Part shown: piece after piece, positions 11,401-23,800 of the stretch
How positions within the stretch are numbered: position 1 is the stretch's first letter
How the letters are laid out: each line of letters begins with the position of its first letter
Assembly: GCA_019022495.1 (NCBI GenBank)
Contig: JAFEKR010000013.1
Span: 186,001 to 250,000 of the forward strand
Reading direction: 5' to 3'
DNA from: Epichloe hybrida
Taxonomy: Eukaryota > Ascomycota > Sordariomycetes > Hypocreales > Clavicipitaceae
Length of the DNA: 64,000 nt
Program-made: the position numbers and the translations under genes
The notes under the pieces: model-generated
Seen by the model: the letters and a program-made list of their open reading frames with translations, nothing else
What the model was told of the DNA's origin: nothing
Database searches by the model: none

Positions 11401-12690
11401 GGTTAAGGCTTTCAGTGGGGTTCTTAGATAGGCATTTAAGTTATATAGTTAAAACTAGCAGGCTACCTCTAGATATAAGTATAACTAGTTAATACAGGCT
11501 ACTCACAGGACTTAGTTTTAGGGATCAGTCATTATATTACAAGTAGGTTAAGGAAACTAACTCTAGTATAAAGTAAAAGTTCAGTAATAATACTCCTACA
11601 TTATTATCCCCTGTTCTACACTTTATAGTTACGCTAGCTAGCACCCTAACTAGTTAGGCCGTAACACATCAGGCATCTAGCCATAGTTATCTATTAGGTC
11701 TAGCTAGTGTATTAAAAGCAAATCATTATTATCCCCCTTTTCCTACATAACCTCACCTAGGGCATAGATAGCTAGTAATAGGTATTATTAAAGCTATCTT
11801 ATTAGTAGTAAGCAAGGAAAAGCTATATATGGACGCCTCACTAAGAAGGCTTTACTTCTAGGTAAAGTCTTATTAGATAGGTAGCTTTTGTAAATCTAAA
11901 TCTAACCCTTCCTCTTAATAAAAGTGTAGATCTTTGTATTATAGTCCCTAAAAAGATTATCTGCCTTTTAAAGGAAAGTCTTTCTTTACTTAGAAAATAT
12001 AGTAGCTCTTTATTTACTTTCCTTTTATAAATATATTAGTAACCTCCTCTTCTCACTCAATGCCCTCCTTAGTAATAGAGTCCTATTAGGGGGAGTTATA
12101 TTAGTGTTTATACTACTATAGTTTTTTCTTTACACTACTTAGAGTTATTTATTATTATACTTATTATATATATATAGTATAACTATAAGCACTAGGGCGC
12201 TCTAGTGCTTATATAGGTATTACATTTTTAAAATTAAAATTAAGATTCTCTTAACTACATTAGAGCAGTTACGCACTAAGATAAGATCTTATGCCCTATA
12301 CCCTAGAACTATTACACATTGCTAACTCTCCTATACATTAGTAGCTTATATTTTTACCTAAGGTATAGTTACAAAAGCAAGTCCCCTACCTTACTAAGGT
12401 AGCGCTAGGAAGAGAGAAAAAGGGGGTAAGAGGCAGGCAATAAGTATAGATATTAGAACTAAAGTTAACTTCCTACTTTTATAGGGAGAGGGGAGTGCAC
12501 ATATTTAAGCGTTATTTACTTTAGTTAGTAGAGTTTAATATAGGAAAGACAGAGGGATACCGTTTTAGTGTGGAATTACTTTACGCCATAAAGTGGGGCT
12601 AAAATAGGAGCTTTGTCTTCTAATAATAGAAGTATCATACTTCAGAATTAGGAGGTTAAGGCTCTCACAGCTAAGACTTCATAAGGGGCA

Positions 12691-12901
12691 GATTAGTAGT
12701 TAGGTCGGTGACGACCAGCGAACACCGGCTGTTGTATGTTTTTGATCTTTTTTTACACTACATCCTTGCATTCTCTGGCCAGTTATACTGTGTCTTCCCC
12801 CCCAAGATCAACATTGGCACCATTATCGGCGTGCTCGCTTAGTAGCAGAACACATGTTTTGATTGATCGTGTCTTCTAAGCCATTGACCTTGCGACGGGA
12901 A
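12691..12901. other. Unmutated single-copy flank of the TIR element
   Basis: GC-balanced sequence without an ORF of note. It appears to be the left continuation of the gene island that resumes at 16171; the TIR element at 12902-16170 separates the two parts. Confidence 0.5.
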
Positions 12902-15900
12902 TAAGCTAGCCGTTCAGGGTGTGAGCCACTTGTTCAGGCAATGAGCCACCCCAATTAGGTATAGCGCGGGGCGTGGCGGGTGGGCCTATCAATGGCTCGG
13001 CGGCCTCTGATTCGTTAGTCTTGGGTTACTAGGCCACTATTAGTAGCTTTGTCATCATTGATTCTAGGCGCTGATTCGCTAGAAAGAAGGCCTAGCTACT
13101 ACGTGCCTTATTAATGTTCGCTTTTTTGGTTAAATCTTAGCCAATCAGCAAGCCCAGAGACCCACTATACTATACCTAATTAGGGTGGCTCATTGCCTGA
13201 ACATGGGGTCACTAAACGCGCATACCTCCTTTTTTGAATGCGCATACCCCCTTAGTCCCAATCCGGAAGGACAGTCTCCATACCTACTTTTAGTGTGGCT
13301 CGCGTTTGTTGATTTTTACTGTTAACGGAAAGGCGTATATATATGATATTTGAAGGTATTAATGTTATTGAAAAAGCTAGTATTAAAGCTATTGTAATTA
13401 CCCTAATGGTGGATTATACGGAATAAATCGGATTTGACTTGTAGGTAGCTTAGAGAGATTATTATAGAATGCTTAACTTAGTGTTAGTGTAAATATAGGC
13501 GTTAGAGTAGTAAAGCTTACTTCTACTAACTATATTAGATAACTTTATGTTAATCTTAATTATAAGGCTAAAATTACGCTTGTAGTAGCCTGCTATAAGC
13601 TTATGAGAGCTTTAATAAGGGTATTAACTTGCGTAGCTAGGCTAGCTAGGGTATTATGTTACTTGCCGCGGCTACGGTGTGTAATTCTACCGCGGCTTAA
13701 AGCTATAGATATTAATATGCCCCTGCTACCGCAGCCTAAAGCTAGTGTTAATGCCTATAATGCCTGTGATGCCTGTGATAACTATAATGTAGTAAGCTTA
13801 ATAGCTAATCTATTCCTTCCCTTAGCTACTACCTGAGCCTGTTTTTATTATATTATGAATCCTACCTGTACCTAAAACTATTCTAGGTATAGTGTAAGGG
13901 CTATTGCGGGCTTACTATTGCCTTCTTGTATTATTAGGGTTAAGCTTAATATCTATTATGATTTAAGCCTGCTACTTATCTATAATTAGCTTAAGCCACT
14001 AATAATAGTTAAAGTAAGTTAGAAGAAGTCTGCTACTACTCTCTAATATAGTAGTAATTATATAGCTACAAGGGATCCTAAACTATAATGTAAATAGATA
14101 ACTACATAAGGTCCTAGGCGATTTACCTTCTTATTTATCCTTTGCCTTCTAATATTGCTAAATAACCTAATTAATTAAAAACTAGCCTAATTTACAAGCT
14201 AAAAGATAAACAATTAGGTAATTATCCTAATTAATTTAGCGCCTCTTTAACTCTTTATTGAATTTCGTGGAAAAGGAAGCCTAGCGGCTCTAAACAAGGT
14301 GCTAAATGCGTTCCTAGAGCATATATAAATCAATAAATCATAGCTTATAATTTACCTTTAAATCACTATGAGTTCCTTTAGTGTAAGAGGTACTTAATAT
14401 ACTAAAGTTTCTATTTATGTTAATAGAGAAAGCTGCCTATTTATAGCGCTATTATAGATATGTTAAATTAAGGTAGGTAATAATCTCTAATTATAAGGTT
14501 AGTAAGGGTGTACCTTATTAAAGGTACCTAAGCTAAACTAACCTTCCTACTCTCTAAATTAGTCTTTAAGCTAACCCTAGTGCTCCTAAAATTCGGCCTT
14601 GGTAGCTGCAAATATTATAATACACTATGTATTACAAATGCCAGAAGCTGTAAGCGGTGTATCTTTAATGTTATAAATAATAGGCTTTCTAAGGGTACTA
14701 GTAATAGATTAGTCTGTTACTAGTGCTATCTCTGCTAGTATAGAACTAAATTCAATAATATAATCTTCTTTGTTATTCTAGGGTTAATTAGCATTATTAA
14801 TTAGGTTATTATAAGGGCGTGCCTAGCGTGAAGTTAGCATCCTTCTACGTGCTAGCGGCTTTAGGATATCATAGTTATTAAGGTTTCCTTGCTACTTCTT
14901 CGTGATATTAACTATAATATTCTATAGTAAATGCTAGTAGTATATTTACTATTAGGCTAATAGAAAGGTGTTCTAGAGACTAGCTTTAAGAGCTTTATTA
15001 AAATCCGTAATAATAACGCTTAGCATCTTAATGCTAGTGGCTTTTATAGCTAGCCTAAGGTGCTTTAAAAGCTAGCTATAGGCTGCTTTATTTTCTTTAG
15101 TAATAAGGCTAAAGGTAATACTAAATGTTATATGTAAAGATATAACACTAGTAACTTATAATAAGGTAGATTAAAGCGGTTAACCTTATATATATTATCT
15201 ATTTATAAAAGCTTAGGGTTTTGCTTCTATTACTAAATTAAATCTTTATATACCTAGAACACTTATGAAAGCTTGCTAGAAGCGTCTTAATCGAATTTCT
15301 TATAAAAAATGCGCTTGTTAGTATCTAATAGATTAATGAACTTCTGTGTTAATATTCTAGGGTTATAAAGCGTAAGTTATAGCTAATACTAGATAAAAAA
15401 CATATCTAAACCTATAATATAGACTTTAGGGTGTTCTTGCATAATTTAGCTAGTAATTTACTTAGTTATTAATATACTAAGTTTACTAAGGTTTTTGACT
15501 TTTATCTAAAGCTATAGGAGACTAAATTTCTATTAGCTTTAAAGCTAAAGTATGCTTAAATTTAAGGGAGAAAGCACTAGGTTATAGTTATATATGTTTT
15601 CCTTTATTATAGGAACCTAGATATTCTCCTATGTATTATATTATACTTATGCGCTAAAAGGGTATTATAGCTTTCTTAAAGAGGTCTTATAGATGTTAGA
15701 ATTAAGGGCATTTAGATAATAATTTCCGCTGTGCTAGTATTAAATTAAATAGTTAACTCTCTACTATGTGTGCTTTAAATAATTACCACCGGATTTAATA
15801 ACTATAAATCCCTTGCTTACTTGCTAGGTATTAATAGCATTAATCGCGTCTTTAGTGGTTATATAAAAAGGCTATATCTTAAAGGATTTAATAGCTTTAA

Positions 15901-16170
15901 TAGCTTTAAGGGATAATATTATTATATTACGTTGCGTTATGTTGTGATGCCTTGTAATAAAATTACAAGCATTGCAAGCATTGCAAGCTTTGTACGTTAT
16001 AGTGCGCTGCCCGTATTTACCACTAAAGAGAGCTTGTATATTTAGCGGGGGATTAGGTGGGAGGGTACTTCTTCTGTTTTAGGACTAAGGGGGTATGCGC
16101 ATTTAAAAAAGGAGGTATGCGCGTTTAGTGACCCCTGAACATGTGGCTCACACCCTGAACGGCTAGCTTA
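12902..16170. mobile_element. TIR DNA-transposon-like element, RIP-degraded
   Basis: The right end (16082-16170) is the reverse complement of the left end (12902-12930 continued at 13204-13258). Both ends read TAAGCTAGCCGTTCAGGGTG, GTGAGCCAC, GGTCACTAAACGCGCATACC and ATGCGCATACCCCCTTAGTCC. TIRs are thus about 89 bp with few mismatches. TA is present at both outer edges, which would fit a Tc1/mariner-type TA duplication. The interior (about 13300-16080) is AT-rich and full of stops. Near 14600-14740 a plus frame has clustered Cys (C-x6-C-x7-C-x2-C, later C-x2-C), but no DDE transposase could be recognised. Length without the inserted MITE is about 3.0 kb. Confidence 0.65.
12931..13203. mobile_element. 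273-bp MITE inside the left TIR
   Basis: Its ends are 34-bp inverted repeats with one mismatch (12931-12964 and 13170-13203), beginning TGTTCAGGCAATGAGCCAC. The core is non-coding and GC-balanced. It interrupts the left TIR of the surrounding element; the right TIR at 16082-16170 lacks it. The terminal motif GTTCAGG-N3-TGAGCCAC also occurs in the host TIR, so the two elements may share a transposase. Because host and MITE share TGTTCAGG at the junction, the precise duplication cannot be assigned. Confidence 0.75.
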
Positions 16171-16388
16171 CTAGAGACGTATCTTGCTAGGCGTTTGCTC
16201 TTCCCTCCCGGCTGCATGCATGCGCGACGACTTGTGGGTGCGGAACCGAGATGGACGCAAAGACTTCATGTATCGAGGTAAAACATTTATGAAACACGAC
16301 GACTGCTACTACTAATCACGCTTCAGATTCTCATTGGACAAATAACTGACACTTTTGTCCACTTTGCTTTATTATTACTTTACAAGGT
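16171..16388. other. Intergenic sequence, 3' side of the thiolase gene
   Basis: Single-copy GC-balanced sequence between the TIR element and the thiolase stop codon. No ORF or RNA gene was seen. It should contain the thiolase 3' UTR and polyadenylation region. Confidence 0.5.
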
Positions 16389-17932
16389 TCACGCCTCATT
16401 CACCCACAGAGCAGCCATGCCCATGCCCGTACCGATACACATGGACGTGAGCAGAATCTTCTTCTTGGTGCGGCGCAGCTCGCTCAGGCCCGTCACGACT
16501 TGTCTGGCACCGGTCGCGCCCAGGGGGTGGCCGAGGGCAATGGCGCCACCGCGGGGGTTCATTTTCTGCCAGTCGAGCTCTAGCTTGTTGCGGCAGTAGA
16601 CGGCCATGGTGGCAAATGCCTCGTTGATCTCGACAACGTCGACGTCGGCGAGGGAGATGTTGTGGATGGAGAGGAGCTTGGGGATGGCGACGCTGGGACC
16701 GATGCCCATGATGCGCGGGGCGAGGCCGGCGACGGTAGAGCCGACGTATTTGCCGAGAATGGGCTGTCCCAGCTTGATGGCAGTGGAACGCTTCATAAGG
16801 ATGACGGCGGAGGCTAAAGCGAGAGAGAGAAGATTCAGTTTTTATTTACCCCATTGGGGAGAGAGAGAGAGAGAGAGAGGACGGCTTGGGAGAGGGGGGG
16901 GGGGAACTAAAACTACTCATACCTCCGTCGGTGACCTGACTGGCGTTGCCACCAGTGGTCAAGTTGCCCCATTGGGGGAAAGCAACTCGAATCTTGCCGA
17001 GACCCTCGGCAGTGGTGCCCGGTCGGATGCCCTCGTCCCGGGTCAAGGTGACCTCCTTGGCCTCGCCATCAGGACCCTTGACCTTTGTGGTGATGGGCAC
17101 GATCTCGTCGTCGAACAAGCCCGCCTTCTGGGCGGACTCGGCACGCTGGAAGCTTTCGGCAGAGTACTTGTCGAGCTCCTCTCGGGAGAGGTTGAAGTCG
17201 CGGCCGACGTTTTCGCTGGTCCAGCCCATGGGCTGCATGCAGTCCTCGGCCTCTTGGCTGGCGGAGAGAACGTCGGCGTCAAAGGGGGCCTCGAGACGAT
17301 CGCCACCAAGGGACATGCTCTCGGCGCCACCTGCGATGCCAATCTCGATTGAGTTTTGGGAAATGGAATGCGCGATGTCGGCAATGGCCTTCAGCCCAGA
17401 TGAGCAGAAGCGGTTCACGGTACTGGCGGCGGCGGTGTTGGGGAAGCCGGCGGCGAGCGAGACGGCGCGGAGCTTGTACGTGGCTTTGCCATCGGAGACC
17501 TGCGACGCGAGGAGAGAGCAAGGTAGGTGTCTCTTGTCAGTACTGGCTCAAGTCTGGGACGATGAGTGATGGTGGTGTTTTTTGCGCATACATTTCCGAA
17601 GCAGATGTCCTCGACGAGAGCAGGGTCCAGGCTGGTGCGCTCTCGAACCTGCTTCAAGAGCGCGTACATCATGTACTCGAGGCTGGTGTCCTTGAAGCCT
17701 CCCTTGCGGGCCCTTGTGAGCGGCGTTCGAACCGCCAGGGTGATGACGATGTCATCGGGGTTCTTGGACTGCCTGAAGCGGAATTGCCGTGTCAGCGCAC
17801 CTGGTGACTTGCGGGTTGGCTCAAGTGCAGACGGCGCCAAGTGAGTGAGTGAAGCGAGCTTGCTTACATCTGATTCAGCGCGGACCCGGGGGCCAAATGC
17901 TTGATGATGGACCCGATGCGTTCGACGGCCAT
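16389..17932 (-). CDS. Peroxisomal 3-ketoacyl-CoA thiolase (acetyl-CoA C-acyltransferase)
   Basis: Catalyses the last step of beta-oxidation, CoA-dependent cleavage of 3-ketoacyl-CoA to acetyl-CoA. I join four exons on the minus strand: 17932-17868, 17772-17592, 17499-16923 and 16813-16389. The introns have GT..AG ends and phases that give a 415-aa protein, the usual thiolase length. The N-terminus MAVERIGSIIKHL carries a peroxisomal PTS2 signal (R5-I6-x5-H12-L13). The nucleophile is Cys114 in NRFCSSGL, the NEAF motif is present, His370 lies in GHPLGATGARQ, and Cys400 lies in MCIGTGMG. All catalytic residues are retained. It is transcribed away from the GH128 gene across a 1.1-kb shared intergenic region. 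The family assignment is firm. Peroxisomal location is inferred from PTS2. The orthologue is likely yeast POT1/FOX3. Confidence 0.95.
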
Positions 17933-19018
17933 TGTGGTGGGGTTTGTGCGGTTGGTACGAGTGGGAGAAGGTCGTAGATGTAATCTTGGATCACTGGGTC
18001 GGTCTGGGATCCATGATGACACGGTGGAATGGGGATACTTTGATGGATGAAGAGTGGCGATGGGCCGTTTATGGGGAAAAGTCGACGAGCAGAAAGTCTG
18101 ATCAGAGACCCGAGGGAGGGGGTCGGGGATCTGCTGAGCCGAGGCAATGATGGATGGGCTGACGGGGACGAGGACATCCGTCTCCGGTGGAAGCAGGAGT
18201 AAATGCCATCCCGTCTCCGATCTCGGCCATGAGGTTGCTGTCGGGTATTACGATATTATGGCGCTGCGCTGCCCTCCCCTGTCCTGTCCTTTCGCTCCGG
18301 CCAGCCAACCACAGGCCGCGGATCCCACGTTCTCCCGATCCACCAGACGCCAGCCCGCTAACGGAGAGGACTTGACGCATCGACCATGTGCCCATGTGCA
18401 TGGCAGATCCCACAGCCACGGCAGATGTACCGCCCGATAGCAATCGACGTGCCAAGCCGCCGCCCACCGGCGGCGTGGGCCTGTGCAGATCCAACATTCT
18501 GTGCATGCAGCTTCTGACTCCTGATTTCTCCTCGACGAGCCGCGAGCCACGAGCCGCCGTCCGTGTCACAGCGGTGCAACCTGCGGTGGCGCGGGACCCG
18601 AGCAAGTTGCGCTCGAAGCATGTAGACTCCGGTCTGAACTCTCCTCTCGGTCGCAATCTTTTGTCTCTCAATCATCGTGACTTGTCTCTCGCTCGCCAGT
18701 CGGTCCCGCGATGTTTTTATGAGGGGTCGTTTCTTGTTTCCGCCGCTCTTCCCACGCCAGCTTGCTCGACGAAGCGTCCCCGGTGTCTCGTCCGTTCCAA
18801 ACCTCAGTCGGGCAGAACGAGAACCAATTCTTAGGATTTTCCTTCCGATCCGGCAGCTTCCTGTGCGACGTGTTACAAATCCAATCGCACATGATCACCC
18901 TCCTGCTCCTGACGCCTACTCGCTCCTTGGATCCCACATAATTACCACCGCCCTCACTGACAGTGCTACATTTGAAGTCTTCGATAACTAATTCTTCGCC
19001 CACCACACACTTACCAAC
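17933..19018. promoter_or_regulatory. Divergent intergenic region (thiolase / GH128)
   Basis: 1.09 kb between two divergent start codons. It must hold both promoters and 5' UTRs. Long open frames on both strands here have no recognisable domains and overlap each other, so I treat them as chance. No specific operator or TATA box is asserted. Confidence 0.55.
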
Positions 19019-20182
19019 ATGAAGACCTCATCGTGGATCGCGCAGGTAATCCCTCTGGCAGGGCTCTGCTCTGCCGCCACGGGCAAGCGTGGCCTCTGCC
19101 ACACACCGAACCCCAACCACCCCGAAGATAACAAGCTCTGGGTGCAGCCAGGCAGCGACCTGACGTGGTACTACAACTACCAGAGCCTGCCGTCACCGGT
19201 CTACTCGTCCATCTCGCAGGATCAGTTCGAATTCGTCCCCATGATGTGGGGGGTCGGGCCGAACCCCAACGACACGGCGTTTCTGAGCGACGTGAGGAAG
19301 CTCATCGACGGCGGCACCAGGATCAAGCACGCCATGGCATTCAACGAGCCCGACACCACATCAGACGTCGGCGGCAGCAACGTCCAGCCCGCAGACGCGG
19401 CCCTCGCCTGGGTCGCCAACTTTGAGCCCCTGGCCAAGATGGGCGTCAAGCTTGGCCTGCCGGCTTGCACTGGTGGAAGAGGCAGCCTGCCCTGGCTGAA
19501 GCAATTTTTGGGAAACTGCTCCGCGCTTGTGAGCACGGGACACGATAAGAAGAACTGCACCTGGGATTTCCTGCCCGTCCATTGGTACGATAACTTTGCC
19601 GGGTTGGCTTCGCACATTGGCGAGCGAAGAGCAACGTGAGTACCATCTGCCCTCCTAGCCGCCGTTGTCCGACTTTTACTCTTTTTCTCTCTTTTTGGAA
19701 TCAAGATGTCTTGCCATAAACAAGAGGGGGGGGGGGGGAAGTGATGGTGAGGAATATGGAAGAAAAGAAGAAACAGGAGGAAATCATGTCGAATATGAAA
19801 GCTGGGGCCTTGACTAACGAGCACTTGCCCCCATCGCAGATGGCCCGAGGCCGAAATCTGGGTGACCGAGTACGCATACGCGCACAAGGATCTCCAAGCC
19901 ACACAGGCCTTTTACAACCAAACGGCAGATTATTTTGACAAGCTCGACTATCTCGGCCGCTACACGTACTTTGGCGCGTTCCGCTCCTCAAACTCCAACG
20001 TGGGCGCCAATGCCGCGTTCCTCAACAAAGGCGGCAACTTGACGGACATTGGGGCGTGGTATCTTGGCTTCGACGCCACTGGTGTCAACCCTGATAGCTC
20101 GAATGCCGTCGTGTCCCTGCGTCCTGGCGCGGGCACGGTTGCACTTGGCACAATCGCGTGCATCTTGGTCAGCTTGCTGTGA
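19019..20182 (+). CDS. Secreted GPI-anchored glycoside hydrolase, GH128 / Asl1-like
   Basis: Probably a beta-1,3-glucan-active enzyme of the fungal cell wall (established for GH128; substrate here inferred). There are two exons, 19019-19635 and 19840-20182, with a GTGAGT..CAG intron. They encode 319 aa. Residues 1-20 form a signal peptide. The catalytic domain starts at KRGLCHTP (23-30). Candidate catalytic glutamates are E110 in AMAFNEPD and E216 in EIWVTEYAY, as expected for the acid/base and nucleophile at beta-strands 4 and 7. HWYD (188-191) is also typical. The tail from about residue 295 is small residues followed by a hydrophobic stretch ending VALGTIACILVSLL, a likely GPI-attachment signal. 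The intron contains a G homopolymer near 19727. The stop lies about 480 bp from the first LTR retrotransposon. Confidence 0.9.
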
Positions 20183-20661
20183 GAGATGGGGACCGGTCTG
20201 ACGAACTTTTGGGTTGGGGACTAGAAGGAGAAAAAGAAAGCACGACTTGGGGTCCATACATGTCGGATACTGGCGTTTTCGGGCTTTCGGAGAACATGAG
20301 TGCCATCCGTCTACATACATGGGGCTGTACATAGTATTTAGATTTTGGATAGAAGAGTTGACCACAGACTCCAAAGCCCCGGCCCCCCCCCCCGCCCAAT
20401 CCCTTGACAGCATCTAATCTGCCCACGTGGCGACATCTGGGCTCAACTACGGAGTATCATGCCGTGCACAACGAGGCATCTTATCGCCTGCGCCCCCTCT
20501 GCGTGTTAACACGTTGGTAAGTTACGATAGTAAGATCGGTCTCGCCGGGGAGCCACCGGGGGAGGCGCAGCGCCGTCCGTCCGGGAGTGGGGCATCACGG
20601 TGGCTCGTGGTTGTGTGCGACGGCAACATGGAAGAACATGTGAAACTGACGACTTGAACTG
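20183..20661. other. 3' flank of GH128 gene up to the retrotransposon cluster
   Basis: GC-balanced non-coding sequence, presumably the 3' UTR and intergenic DNA. It is not RIP-mutated although it abuts copia-1. The last five bases, AACTG, are the left target duplication of that element. Confidence 0.55.
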
Positions 20662-20894
20662 TGTTGGAATCCCGCCGCAAGCGCTCAACCGCATGCAGGC
20701 AACTTGGACACTAGGACCCACCTAACTAGTTACTTTTCCGGACCTTTAGTAGATACATAGTACAGTTTATATAGGCAGATTATATACCCTATAGTATAGG
20801 TACTTAGTTATTTAAACCGTAGTCCGCGCCCTCTTATAGGGTTAGGTAACTTAATCCATACCTTTATTTCTAATCCTAGCTGCTTAGTCTAACA
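20662..20894 (+). repeat. 5' LTR of copia copy 1
   Basis: Begins TGTTGGAATCCCGCC and ends GTCTAACA. The outer half is unmutated and the inner half carries C-to-T and G-to-A changes relative to the 3' LTR. Confidence 0.93.
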
Positions 20895-23800
20895 TAGTAG
20901 CAATTGCTTAGTGTTCATAATATAAAGACCTTTCTTTCTAATTAATACCTTTATTAAGTCAATTCTAATCAATTAATTATTAAATTTAGTACATCCTAGT
21001 AAGAGAATAGGGTTTAATTATAATTATTAATATTATAATTAGGTAACCCTTAGCAGCAAGGAAGATTTACATGGGTTAAAGTTTAACAAATTACAACAAT
21101 AATAACACAGGATATTATTAAGATATCTAAGGAAACTAACACTACTTAAGGCTATAAGCTAGCAGTTAAGCTGCAGGAACCCTATTATTAGGACCTATAG
21201 TTTAAGATAATAAAGGTAAGAGCTATTAAAGATAGGATTTAGGTCTTTATTAATCCTAATTTAATAATAACTCTTAACTACCTACCTAAGCCACCAATCC
21301 TAATAGGAAAAGGGACTCTAGTAATAAGAAACGTAGTAATTATAGCTTTAACTACTTTACTAGAAAACCAGACTAAAGGGCCTTAAACACGCTTAAGAAT
21401 ATTAATATCTAGAGTCATAAGTAATTAGTAGTAACCTTAAGAAAGCTCTCCTCCTATAAGCATTACTCCTATTATTAACTTAACTAAAGAGGGATACTTT
21501 AAATACCCTTAATAACTAAATAATACTAAGGATAGCGCTTAGTATATAGTTCTTAATAAATAATATTAAGTGTTTAATAGTTAGTATTAGAGTCTATTAA
21601 AGACTATAAGAGAATACTATAATTAGTTTATTATAACGCTTAGAAATAAGTATAAGCAAATAATCCTATAGTATATCTTGCTTTAAGAGAAGCTTAGAGA
21701 GCTTATAAGGAATATAATACCCTTAAATAGAATAATTAGGCATTACACTAAGGTTAACTTTAATAAAGTTATTAAGCGTAGCCTAGCAAAGGTTAACATT
21801 AATAAATGGCTTGCTAACGCGTTAATTAGCTATAAGTAATGTTTTTAAGCAAATTACTTAATCACAAAAGGCAACTCTCTAATTAAGATAATTAATAATG
21901 CTATTAGCACCTAATTCCCTTTAATTTCAGCTTAAATCAATTCACTAATCTTTACCACTAAGATTAAGGGTAAAACCCTTGATTTCTACTTTATAATTAC
22001 AAGGATTAGGTATCTAATTAAAGCCTAGGGAAGATCTTAAAGTAAATCCAAAGAATCTTTTAAAGTAAAGCTAACTCTTAATAGTTAGACTAAAGAAAAT
22101 CTTAATAAGGGAGATAAGAAGCCACTTTACATTTATTATAACAAGTATAAGGCTAAGAAGTTAAAGGACTCTTAGAAGAACTATTAAACGCTTTACCCGC
22201 CTAAGAATTAGACTATTAAGGAAAATTAATTAAAAAAGGCAAAAGAAGTAATAAATTAACAATTTAACAATATCAAAAAGGCCTATAACGCGTGGCTTAA
22301 GGAGCATAACACAAAGAAAGCAAAGGAAAGCAAGCTAGAGAGCAATACTACCTTTATTACTATAGAGCCATCTTTAGAGGCTTTTTATACCTAAGGGCGC
22401 TCGCGAGTAATACTTAATAGCAGTACTTTAGTACATATCTTTAATAATAAACGCTAGTTTATTAACCTAGATTACAGTAATTAACTAAGTATCTAAGCCA
22501 GGTACGGAGTCACTAAGGCTTACAGCGTTAGCACAGCCCGGATAAAATTAACAAACAGCTAGACCCTTATATTATTAAACGTGTAGTATTAACTAACCTT
22601 CTTTACAAACCTTATATTACTTTAGTTACTTATAGTAAAAGGCATAAGGTAGGATAATCTTATAGGGATTATTATAAACCTAGTAAGAGGTAATTATAAG
22701 ATCTTTTTAACTACAACCCTTAGTACTTAACTATGTGTTAAAGGGGATAGCTCTAATAAGGCTTTTGTAGTTAGAAGGGACTCTTATAACCTAAAACCCC
22801 TAATAGCCACAAAAGCAAACCTTTAGCACGTAAGAATAGCTTATCTAGGTGAAGATATAATGGATTAAGTGCTTTAAAAGGTTAATATACTAATAAAAGA
22901 GCGTAGTAAGGGTAAATGCGAGATTTGCCACATAGCTAAGGCGCAGAGGCAGATATCACAAGTTCCATAGACAGATTCCCTACCCTTAGGATCTCTTTAG
23001 GTTATAACCTATAACCTCTTTACTTAATTATAGGGCTATAATAAGGATTGTTATATTGCTCTCTTCACTTATAGAGCAACAGGCCTCCGCTATATCTTTA
23101 TAATTCTAATAAAGACTAAAATCGCGTCTTACTTTAATTAATTAGAAGCACGCTACGAAAGGACCTTTGGAATTCATATTATAGTTATTATTACTAATAG
23201 GGAAACTACCTTCTAGACTAAGAAGCAAGAGGCAGAGGTTATAAATAGAGGTATTATTATTAGAAAGTCTAGCCTAGCTTATCCGCATTAAAATAGGCAT
23301 GCTAAGTAGTCTAAGGGGGTGATAATAAGAGTTATAATAACTCTAATAACCTAAGCAAGCTTTCTAGAGAATCTTTAGCCTATAGCTATGGAAGTAGCTA
23401 TTTACATCCTTAATCGCACACCTAGAAAGTCTCTAGATTAGCTCTTACCACATTAAGCTTTAAATAAATAGCTATAAGAGAATAAGCTTTAATAGAATTA
23501 TCTACTAGAGAAGCTAGAAGCTTTATTAAATCACCTTTAAGCTTTTGGTTATAAAGCTTTTGTAATAATATAGGATAGGCTTAGGAAGATAGGTCTAAAG
23601 CTATTACAAAGAGCTCACATTGGTTATCTAGCTGGTCACATCTCTTCCACCCAATATCTAATTTAGGTACTAATAATGTAAAGGAATTGTTAGTTCTTAT
23701 TAAGCTATGTTACCTTTGATAAGTTAATCTTCTATGTTAAGAAAAGGACCTTTTAATTAAGGAAAAAGAGCCTAAAAACGCCTTCTTTAAGAGCTTATGG

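Larger units (their letters stand above)
8041..12690. other. RIP-degraded mosaic with dispersed repeats
   Basis: AT-rich sequence with stops in all frames. It contains a dispersed motif about 120 bp long (four copies between 8201 and 11400), a decayed ORF with in-frame tandem repeats (about 9640-9960), a possible zinc-finger trace (about 10355-10495) and a 12-bp-stem hairpin at 12184-12213. Nothing else is recognisable. The block stops abruptly near 12690, where GC-balanced, apparently unmutated sequence begins. Confidence 0.5.

Noticed and set aside
13603..13836. 77-codon plus-strand ORF inside the TIR element
   Set aside because: No recognisable domain, and it lies in RIP-degraded sequence with stops on both sides. 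Probably chance.
16606..17352. 248-codon plus-strand ORF
   Set aside because: Antisense to thiolase exons. The minus strand holds all conserved thiolase motifs.
18102..18834. Several 100-190-codon ORFs on both strands in the divergent promoter region
   Set aside because: They overlap each other in different frames, lack recognisable domains and sit between two well-defined start codons.
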